Positions 1 through 5,810 of a DNA stretch of 6,817 nucleotides are shown in pieces. The position numbers were made by a program, and so were the translations under genes. The notes under the pieces are model-generated. The model saw only the letters and a list, made by a program, of their open reading frames with translations. It had not been told where the DNA came from and made no database searches. Numbering within the stretch: the stretch's first letter is position 1; every line of letters begins with the position of its first letter. This DNA is from Balneolales bacterium (GTDB lineage Bacteria; Bacteroidota; Rhodothermia; Balneolales; Natronogracilivirgulaceae), in NCBI GenBank assembly GCA_007135895.1, contig SLHZ01000098.1, forward strand, positions 1 to 6,817, in the 5' to 3' direction.

Positions 1-1105
1 ATCTTTCTCTGTATCTGAAGCCAGATCCAAAAGCCAGGTTATTCACAAAATCTGAATAGTTGCCGGAGCGACCATTGGTGTACGATACATCCAGCCTAAT
101 GCTGTAATCGAGAACAAGAAGGACATTTACAAAGAGTTTTGAGGCATCGTTAAGAAATATATAGTACCGGATTCCAAACGGAAATTCAATAGATTGATAG
201 TCAATCCTTGATATCGAGTAGACATTCGGCGAAGAGGTTTCACTCACTGTATTTCCAACCCTGTATTGCTGATACCCAGGCTCAAAAAGGATACTCCAGC
301 TGTTCCGGTAGTATGGTACTATGAATTCAGCCTGCACTCCAAATCGATAGCTGAACATCGATCCCTCGTGAGGATTCAGAATATTGCGCCTTTGATGTTC
401 AATGGTCAGGTTATTGTAGCTTAATCCCGGTTGCAGCGTTAGATTGAACAGATTCCGCCAGGAACCAAATCTTTGAACGACAAAATCAGGATCCATACAT
501 CTGTTGTATTTAATGAATTTCTGTTCAAGGCTTCTTCTGGTGTAATGTATTCGCCGCACTCTGTCGGGGGAGATGTTATCGCATTTCAAGTCGTTGATGA
601 TCTGCTGCATAAAAAAGTTGTTCCGGCCGATCTGGTTATCACTTGTAGAATAGCGCTTGTACACCAGCTGGCTTATTTCGGAATCATGAACCCGGTAAAA
701 GAACCGGATCAGAGGCACATCCACATACATGTACAGGGTGGCATCACCTTCGACAAGCACCCGAAGAAACAGCACTTCATCCTCGAAGACGGGATTCCTG
801 ACATCGCTCAGCAAGTCCAACCGGTCGCTGGATCGGTCAATCCGGACTTTGGCCCTCACATACCTGGAGGCGCCGTAAACCCTGAACTCTTTGACTGATT
901 TGATGTCGGCTTGCCGGACCTCGCCTCCTTCCGCCAATTTGTATTCGAACCGGTCAGGATTACTCCTCCAGTCTACATTTCGGATCAGGGCTTCGACCCT
1001 GGTACCGGAATCATCGATGAAATATCCTCTTTCAAAAATTATCTGTGCGATCGAATTGGCACTGGAAAAGATCAGAAAAGCGACAATTAGTGCAATTTTT
1101 TTCAT
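1..1105 (-). CDS. Outer-membrane beta-barrel protein, C-terminus outside window (family often mislabelled 'tRNA modification GTPase')
   Basis: The frame is open from an ATG at 1105 to the left edge: 368 residues with no stop. Residues 1-20 form a clean signal peptide (MKKIALIVAF start, cleavage near SIA|Q). Residues 21-210 form a soluble N-terminal region with the pattern FERGYFIDDSG, then NVDWRSNPDRFEYKL, then IKSVKEFRVYGASRYVRA. From about residue 215 short alternating strands (LFNLTLQPGLSYNNLTIEHQ, FSYRFGVQAEFIVPYYRNSW, IEFPFGIRYYIFL) look like an outer-membrane beta-barrel. I recognise this layout from Bacteroidota proteins that databases often wrongly call tRNA modification GTPase; no GTPase motif (P-loop, NKxD) is present. 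Cys175 and Cys203 are the only cysteines and may form a periplasmic disulfide. Only the last strand or two should be missing. The start is chosen by the signal peptide; no strong Shine-Dalgarno is visible. The barrel half is clearly more AT-rich than the amylase gene. Function unknown; an envelope location is well supported. Confidence 0.85.
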   Translation of the reverse strand, partial: MKKIALIVAFLIFSSANSIAQIIFERGYFIDDSGTRVEALIRNVDWRSNPDRFEYKLAEGGEVRQADIKSVKEFRVYGASRYVRAKVRIDRSSDRLDLLSDVRNPVFEDEVLFLRVLVEGDATLYMYVDVPLIRFFYRVHDSEISQLVYKRYSTSDNQIGRNNFFMQQIINDLKCDNISPDRVRRIHYTRRSLEQKFIKYNRCMDPDFVVQRFGSWRNLFNLTLQPGLSYNNLTIEHQRRNILNPHEGSMFSYRFGVQAEFIVPYYRNSWSILFEPGYQQYRVGNTVSETSSPNVYSISRIDYQSIEFPFGIRYYIFLNDASKLFVNVLLVLDYSIRLDVSYTNGRSGNYSDFVNNLAFGSGFRYRER

Positions 1106-1364
1106 TTTGAACAGCGTGTATCCAAGGGTCACGTTTATGACTGACTGAAGTACTCCCCGTTAATCGGACCACCTGATAAGGATTGCAGGCGCGGGATGCG
1201 GCAGTACTCAGCATAAGCATTGTCAATACTAACAGGATGCTTTTTCTCATAATACTTGCCCGACAAGGATAATGGCAAGTAACGGGTTCTGTTTTTTTGC
1301 GGGTGTGGTCGAAATTTGTATCATAGTCATCATCACATTAAGCCTTAACAACCTCGGCACTTTC
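1106..1364. other. Divergent intergenic region between barrel protein and amylase
   Basis: These 259 bases separate two divergent starts and should hold promoters for both genes. A candidate promoter for the amylase is listed separately. On the minus strand a 72-codon frame (1250 to 1032) begins with a convincing signal-peptide-like stretch (MRKSILLVLTMLMLSTAASR), then becomes featureless and overlaps the barrel gene in another frame. It may be a decayed gene start or chance. A TTGACA hexamer (minus strand, 1226-1221) has no matching -10 box. No hairpin or riboswitch-like structure was noticed. Confidence 0.5.
1297..1324 (+). promoter_or_regulatory. Candidate promoter for the amylase gene
   Basis: TTGCGG at 1297-1302 and TATCAT at 1319-1324 are separated by 16 bases. 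The second box matches TATAAT at five of six positions; the first matches TTGACA only in TTG. Overlapping it, GAAATTTG at 1311-1318 is one mismatch from the Bacteroidota -7 consensus TAnnTTTG. Either reading puts transcription start roughly 35-45 bases before the ATG at 1365, which would exclude the upstream in-frame ATG at 1272. Pattern match only. Confidence 0.3.
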
Positions 1365-3284
1365 ATGCGAACGTCAATAATACTTGTCTTCTGGCTGTTT
1401 CTCCTGTCCGCCGGCCTGATGGTTTCGAACAGTAATTCAAAGACCACAGGTGCCACAGGTCAACCGGATTCGCCAATCCACGCGACCGTGGATCCCTTCG
1501 GCACCCCCGATACGGACCCGAAAGAAATGCCGGCCATCGTGCCCGAATGGGCTAAAAACGCCGTCTGGTACCAGATCTTTCCCGAACGCTTCCGCAACGG
1601 CGACCCATCCAACGATCCGGTGCCCGAACGCGTCCGCGATCCGCATTCATGGGAACTCGGAGCGCCGGATGGCTGGGAAATCTCGCCCTGGACCGGCGAC
1701 TGGTATCAGCGAGCCGCCTGGGAGCAACGGGTCGGCCCCGATTTCTATGACTTCGTCTTCACACGACGCTACGGCGGCGATCTGCAGGGCGTCATCGACA
1801 AACTTGGCTACCTCGATTCGCTGGGTGTCACCGCCATCTACCTGAACCCCGTCTTTGACGCGGTCTCCCTCCATAAATACGATGCCAGCCACTTCCATCA
1901 TATCGACCGCCACTTCGGCCCGGATCCGGAGGGTGACCTGGTCATCATGGCGCAGGAAAACCCGTCCGATCCGGCAACCTGGCAATGGACCTCGGCCGAC
2001 AAACTCTTCCTGGAACTGATCGAAAAAGCGCACCAACGCGGCATCCGGATCATCCTGGATGGCGTGTGGAATCATGTGGGACGCGATTTCTGGGCTTTTC
2101 GCCATGTGCGCGAACATGACGCATCTTCCCGCTACGCCTCCTGGTTCAAGATCACAGATTTCGGGGAGGAGTATCCCGACGGGTTCGACTATCAGGGCTG
2201 GTGGGGCTATAAAGGCCTGCCCGAGCTTGCCGAAGACGGGGAAAACCTGCACCCGGAAGTGAAACAGCACATTTTTGATGTCACACAACGCTGGATGGCG
2301 CCGGATGGCGACCCTTCGCGGGGTATCGACGGCTGGCGGCTCGATATGGCCACCGAAGTCGGCAAGGAGTTCTGGCGGGAGTGGCACCGGCTGGTCCGCC
2401 GGCTAAACCCCGAAGCCCTGACCATCGCCGAAATCTGGGGCGATGAGGCGCGTGACTATATCGCCGATGATCTGTTCGATGTGGTCATGAACTACCGATG
2501 GGCCTACGCGACCCACGCCTTTTTCATCCAGCAGGCCACTTCGGCCTCTCAGTTCACAGACCGGCTCGCCGAACTGCGCGATGATTTCCCGGAAGCGGTG
2601 AACCTCGCCATGCAGAACCTGCTCGACGGACACGACACTGAGCGGCTGGCCTCAATGATCGTGAACAGCGAGTACGCCTACAAGGGTGGGATGGACGGGG
2701 AGGAGCAGGCCAAGATCCGTGATATCGGCAGCACCTACAATGTCCGCGCACCCAACGAGAAAGAACGGGAGCTGCAGCGCCTGATTGCCCTGTTCCAGTT
2801 CACCTACACGGGAGCGCCAATGATCTATTACGGTACCGAAGCGGGTATGTGGGGCGCCGATGACCCCGACGACCGCAAACCGATGGTCTGGCCCGACATG
2901 GAATTCGACGACGAAATCAACCATCCTTATTCGCGGCGACGGCCCCGCGATCCGGTCGCTTTCGATCATGATCTGTTCGACTGGTACGCCATGCTCGCCC
3001 GGCTGCGAGGGGAACGGGAAGCGCTGCGGACCGGATCCTTCCGGCTGGCCGCCGTCTCGGACAAATATGACGCGTTTGCCTTCACCCGGACCAGCAGGAA
3101 TGATTTCGCCATTGTGATCATAAACAGAGGGGACAGGGATTTCACCCTGGAGTACAGCCCGAAGGATATCGACATGCCCCGTCAGGTATCCGACCAGATT
3201 ACCGGAGAACAATTCCGGGTCCGCCGTGGCGTGATCCAAGTAACCGTGCCGCCACGGTCCGCCCGTATCATCACGCCACCCTGA
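1365..3284 (+). CDS. Exported GH13 alpha-amylase-family glycoside hydrolase (neopullulanase/cyclomaltodextrinase-like)
   Basis: The product (639 residues) should cleave alpha-1,4-glucans or malto-oligosaccharides. An N-terminal signal peptide (MRTSIILVFWLFLLSAGLMVS) has no lipobox cysteine, so export to the periplasm or outside is expected. After a Ser/Thr/Pro-rich linker the barrel begins with AVWYQIFPERFRNGDPSNDP (residues 66-85). The GH13 motifs are complete: region I DGVWNHVG (232-239), region V GLPEL (284-288), region II GWRLD with Arg325 and nucleophile Asp327, region III AEIWG with acid/base Glu356, and region IV GHD with His423 and Asp424. A small beta-rich domain C follows from about residue 560. 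The region V motif and HDTER resemble the GH13_20 neopullulanase group, but no N-terminal CBM34-type domain is present. It lacks a T9SS sorting domain, unlike its neighbour. An in-frame ATG at 1272 would add 31 residues with a second hydrophobic stretch; 1365 gives the standard signal peptide. The gene stands alone, is GC-rich, and converges on the gene at 3318. Exact substrate is uncertain. Confidence 0.93.
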   Translation: MRTSIILVFWLFLLSAGLMVSNSNSKTTGATGQPDSPIHATVDPFGTPDTDPKEMPAIVPEWAKNAVWYQIFPERFRNGDPSNDPVPERVRDPHSWELGAPDGWEISPWTGDWYQRAAWEQRVGPDFYDFVFTRRYGGDLQGVIDKLGYLDSLGVTAIYLNPVFDAVSLHKYDASHFHHIDRHFGPDPEGDLVIMAQENPSDPATWQWTSADKLFLELIEKAHQRGIRIILDGVWNHVGRDFWAFRHVREHDASSRYASWFKITDFGEEYPDGFDYQGWWGYKGLPELAEDGENLHPEVKQHIFDVTQRWMAPDGDPSRGIDGWRLDMATEVGKEFWREWHRLVRRLNPEALTIAEIWGDEARDYIADDLFDVVMNYRWAYATHAFFIQQATSASQFTDRLAELRDDFPEAVNLAMQNLLDGHDTERLASMIVNSEYAYKGGMDGEEQAKIRDIGSTYNVRAPNEKERELQRLIALFQFTYTGAPMIYYGTEAGMWGADDPDDRKPMVWPDMEFDDEINHPYSRRRPRDPVAFDHDLFDWYAMLARLRGEREALRTGSFRLAAVSDKYDAFAFTRTSRNDFAIVIINRGDRDFTLEYSPKDIDMPRQVSDQITGEQFRVRRGVIQVTVPPRSARIITPP

Positions 3285-3317
3285 GCGTCCGCATCGTGAC
3301 CGTTCAAGAAAATTTCC
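3285..3317. other. Convergent gap without visible terminator
   Basis: Only 33 bases separate the stop codons of the amylase (plus strand) and the T9SS cargo gene (minus strand). I see no stem-loop followed by a T run on either strand, so the transcripts probably overlap or end by another mechanism. Confidence 0.5.
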
Positions 3318-5648
3318 CTACTTGAGGAGTATCATTTTTCGTTGCGATACCTGGGATCCGGTCACCATCCTGCAGATATACAAACCACTGGCCAGACCCG
3401 ATCCGTCCCATATAACCGAATGCCGCCCCATGGGCCGGTGTTCGTTCAGTACATGCCCGACGCGATGACCCGGCAGCGAGTAGACCGTGATGGAGACATC
3501 GGAAGCAACCGGAAGATCAAACGTGATCACCGTCTGGTGATTGAAGGGGTTGGGATAGTTCTGATGCAAAAAGAACTCTTGCGGCCGGAAAACATCCCGT
3601 AATTCCGGGTTATGGCCGCCATCCCCATCATTTCCGGCATTCACGGCATCCATGTCAACCAGAAATTCCAGAATCTTTCCCATTACCTCCAGCCGTTTGC
3701 CGGAAGGGTAGATCGTCTCGAATGGAAACCCGAATACCAGAACGGCACCCGCTACTTCACTGCGGGGAAATGGCCCTTTATAAGCCACGCCGGCGACATT
3801 GTCCGCGGCCAAACCCGTATAGCGGAGAACATCAACCCCGCCATCTCTCCCACGGATGACATCCGGCCAGCTCACGTTGTAGGTACCCTGGGTCCCGTTG
3901 TCAAACCGAATGTCTGTCAGTTGATCAAACTCCGTACCGGGAATACCCTCGGCCTGGTACCACGTATCGCGCTGATTATTGGGCGCGTCGGCAACAAATT
4001 CCGATTTCAGGTAACCCCACATAAACTGACGATCCGCCACGGCGCCCCGGTGATCCAGGTCCCAGCCGATTTCAGAACCGCTGACAAACAGGGCTCCCCC
4101 CTGAAACAGATACGAAACAACCCTCGCCTGCTCCGCGGCATCAAACGTCCGGTCCGCCGTGCTCTCCGCGCCCAGAATCCAGAGAACCAGATCGTAGTCG
4201 GCAAGGCTGACCAGATCCCGTGCCACAGCCTGGTTGGTGACCGACTCAAACCGGTATCCATAGTGGAGAAGCTCAGGGGCGTAGTGCCTGATAAAATCCC
4301 TGGTATTACCGGTAATCTGACGATTAAACCCATTTACAATTAACACCGGACTCTCTTCCTGTGATGGCATGCCCGCCAGGACGGCAGACATCGTGCCGGG
4401 CAGATCCCCCATGGCCTGCAAACGGACATACACCAGTTCCCCGGTCGGAAGACCCTCAATAACCGGATTATCGGGATTGACCGTAATGGAAGAAAAAAAA
4501 TCCCTTCCGTTCGCGCTCAACTGAACCCGGTATTCGCTCACCCCTTCGGCCTCCCCCAGCACAAGACGCAAGGTGTTGGGGCCCTCATTCAGCACTCCCC
4601 AGTCGTCCGGCACCTTCGGGATATCACCCAACGGATAAAAAGGCAGGGGGATCACCCCTTCATCGCTGATGAGCACATGCCAATGAGGATGCTGCAGCAG
4701 GTCGTGATAATTACCCGGTCTTCCGTTCACGATGATATGATTCTGCACCAGCCGGATGCCATGGCTGTAGTCAACATACGTTTCGGCATGGCCGTGGTAA
4801 ACCGGCTGAATGGGGGTTCCATTGAGATAGTGCCAGCCGTATATCACAACCCTCCCCGACGACTGACCATAGATACGGTTCGAAATAATGACATCCTTCT
4901 TATGTCCGGCCACCAGCGTTCCGGGCGGATGCTCCTCTTTCGCGGCTTCTCGCTGCTCAAGCACCATGAGATGATGCTCGTACATCACCGGAACCGTGGT
5001 CATGAGGTCAGTCGGGGGAATAGGACGGGGCGAAAGCCTGAGCGGCGCCGCTTCCCAGATCTGATCAACCATCCGGCGCGTGGGCAGGGAATACCCAATC
5101 TCATTGCCGATCCGCTGAGCGAGCAGGGGCGTGGTGGGCATCAGGAAATAATCGTCATCGTCCCCCACCGCCAGGTAATCGGGCGTAACAAAATAGGTAA
5201 CCGTCACACTGTCTTCCCCTGCCAGCCGTTTAACGGTTACCGGTATCAGTTCGCGGAGGAAATCGGGAACATTGCCGGATAGTACCTGTTCGAATATCGC
5301 CTCTTCGCGGGCGGCAAGCGGCAGCGATCGGATCTGCTCCTCAAAGCCGGAGCCCGACAAGGCATCGGCCCGACGATCCGGCAGATTCAGCCGCGGGGCG
5401 GTGACATTCGACACAGATGCTTCCTGCCCGTTGGCGTGCTGTTCGGACAGGTGCTGTGCGGTGGCGTGCTGTTCGGACAGGTGCTGTGCGGTGGTGTGTT
5501 GCACGGAGACATGCGACACAGCGGCGTTTTGCGCGGAAGCGTGCGGCACAGATGCTTCCTGCGCGGGCGCATCCCACGCACCGGCCAGCAGTATGATCGG
5601 CCACAAAAAAAGGTGCCGTTTCCAGTTCACGGTTTTTTTTGGACACAT
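3318..5648 (-). CDS. Multidomain T9SS-secreted protein: His/Gln repeats, unknown domain, FN3, GATase-like domain, sorting domain
   Basis: The 776-residue product has a signal peptide (1-29, cleavage near APA|Q) and decapeptide repeats rich in Gln, His, Ala and Ser (30-84). A domain at about 100-340 has conserved-looking blocks: SGNVPDFLREL, TVTYFVTPDYLAVGDDDD, LPTRRMVDQIW, GHKKDVIISNR, and GWHYLNGTPIQP leading into TYVDYSHGIRL. I recognise this block from uncharacterised FCB-group secreted proteins and know no function. A fibronectin-III-like segment spans about 350-428. At about 434-666 lies a glutamine-amidotransferase-like domain of the type found beside Bacteroidota xanthan lyase and amidase modules (VLIVNGFNR, YDLVLWILGAEST, GGALFVSGSEIGWDLD, FGFPFETIYPSGKR); no nucleophile Cys is visible at the expected elbow. 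Residues 694-776 are a T9SS type A/FlgD-like sorting domain (LHQNYPNPFN to KMILLK). The ATG follows GGAG by 8 bases, supporting this start. The protein is probably secreted or surface-anchored through T9SS. Enzymatic activity is not established; the His/Asp cluster at 273-296 is a candidate active or metal site. Confidence 0.9.
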   Translation of the reverse strand: MCPKKTVNWKRHLFLWPIILLAGAWDAPAQEASVPHASAQNAAVSHVSVQHTTAQHLSEQHATAQHLSEQHANGQEASVSNVTAPRLNLPDRRADALSGSGFEEQIRSLPLAAREEAIFEQVLSGNVPDFLRELIPVTVKRLAGEDSVTVTYFVTPDYLAVGDDDDYFLMPTTPLLAQRIGNEIGYSLPTRRMVDQIWEAAPLRLSPRPIPPTDLMTTVPVMYEHHLMVLEQREAAKEEHPPGTLVAGHKKDVIISNRIYGQSSGRVVIYGWHYLNGTPIQPVYHGHAETYVDYSHGIRLVQNHIIVNGRPGNYHDLLQHPHWHVLISDEGVIPLPFYPLGDIPKVPDDWGVLNEGPNTLRLVLGEAEGVSEYRVQLSANGRDFFSSITVNPDNPVIEGLPTGELVYVRLQAMGDLPGTMSAVLAGMPSQEESPVLIVNGFNRQITGNTRDFIRHYAPELLHYGYRFESVTNQAVARDLVSLADYDLVLWILGAESTADRTFDAAEQARVVSYLFQGGALFVSGSEIGWDLDHRGAVADRQFMWGYLKSEFVADAPNNQRDTWYQAEGIPGTEFDQLTDIRFDNGTQGTYNVSWPDVIRGRDGGVDVLRYTGLAADNVAGVAYKGPFPRSEVAGAVLVFGFPFETIYPSGKRLEVMGKILEFLVDMDAVNAGNDGDGGHNPELRDVFRPQEFFLHQNYPNPFNHQTVITFDLPVASDVSITVYSLPGHRVGHVLNEHRPMGRHSVIWDGSGLASGLYICRMVTGSQVSQRKMILLK
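5397..5561 (-). repeat. Degenerate 30-base (10-residue) coding repeats in the T9SS cargo gene
   Basis: Residues 30-84 of the encoded protein read as about five decapeptides, each divisible into pentapeptides: QEASVPHASA, QNAAVSHVSV, QHTTAQHLSE, QHATAQHLSE, QHANGQEASV. The unit is a multiple of three, so copy-number change would keep the frame. The tract follows directly after the predicted signal-peptide cleavage site and is probably a flexible, possibly metal-binding spacer. Confidence 0.8.
5433..5492 (-). repeat. Perfect 30-base tandem duplication
   Basis: Bases 5433-5462 and 5463-5492 are identical over 30 bases. They form the core of the longer degenerate repeat tract and encode the two near-identical decapeptides around QHLSE. 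Perfect identity beside diverged copies points to a recent slippage or unequal-crossover event. Confidence 0.95.
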
Positions 5649-5656
5649 GCTATCAG

Positions 5657-5660
5657 CTCC
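5657..5660 (-). promoter_or_regulatory. Shine-Dalgarno of the T9SS cargo gene
   Basis: On the minus strand AAAGGAG ends 8 bases before the ATG at 5648. It is the clearest ribosome binding site in the window and fixes this start; the other three genes show none of comparable quality. Confidence 0.7.
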
Positions 5661-5695
5661 TTTGGACTACAGGTCAAAAATTATTTCAAAGAAAT

Positions 5696-5731
5696 CTACT
5701 TATTGCACATAATTCGACTTATTACACAGAA
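5696..5731. repeat. Paired direct repeat in divergent promoter region, possible operator
   Basis: ACTTATTGCACA (5698-5709) and ACTTATTACACA (5717-5728) differ at one of 12 bases and lie 19 bases apart start to start. Flanking bases extend the similarity to the pattern CnACTTATTrCACAnAA (14 fixed, matching positions of 17). They lie 48-80 bases upstream of the T9SS cargo start and 83-113 bases upstream of the membrane gene start. Such placement suits binding of a transcription factor in tandem, but no known regulator is recognised. Confidence 0.45.
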
Positions 5732-5746
5732 ATCGGCATATTTCAA
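5719..5746 (-). promoter_or_regulatory. Weak candidate promoter for the T9SS cargo gene
   Basis: On the minus strand TTGAAA (5746-5741) is followed after 16 bases by TAATAA (5724-5719). The first box matches TTGACA at four or five positions by eye; the second is a poor -10. It overlaps one of the two direct repeats, so a bound regulator could act here. The whole 162-base gap 5649-5810 is AT-rich and otherwise shows no gene. Confidence 0.2.
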
Positions 5747-5810
5747 AAAACCGCAAGTCATACCGTAAACCAACGTGTAGTAGCATCGAGCCAAGATAAC
5801 TCTATTTGCC

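Noticed and set aside
473..898. 141-residue plus-strand frame in the barrel gene
   Set aside because: The opposite strand carries an uninterrupted 368-codon frame with a signal peptide and barrel strands.
1221..1226. Perfect TTGACA -35 box on the minus strand
   Set aside because: No acceptable -10 sequence occurs 15-19 bases downstream; probably chance.
1647..2387. 246-residue open frame on the minus strand inside the amylase
   Set aside because: It is antisense to a gene with complete GH13 catalytic motifs, and long antisense frames are common in GC-rich coding DNA. The protein has no recognisable features.
2652..3239. 195-residue open frame on the minus strand inside the amylase
   Set aside because: Antisense shadow of the amylase domain C region; no domain, signal or start site supports it.
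3285..3317. Bidirectional terminator between convergent genes
   Set aside because: The gap contains no inverted repeat followed by a T run on either strand.
3612..4343. 243-residue plus-strand frame opposite the T9SS cargo gene
   Set aside because: It lies opposite clear FN3/GATase-like coding sequence and shows no family resemblance.
4677..5282. 201-residue plus-strand frame opposite the T9SS cargo gene
   Set aside because: Antisense to the conserved unknown domain, whose patterned blocks show which strand is coding.
5433..5492. 30-base repeats as a possible CRISPR array
   Set aside because: The copies are directly adjacent with no spacers, are in frame, and lie inside a coding sequence.
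5272..5712. Cysteine-rich plus-strand frame that looks like a metallothionein
   Set aside because: The regular Cys pattern is only the antisense reading of the 30-base repeats in the T9SS cargo gene.
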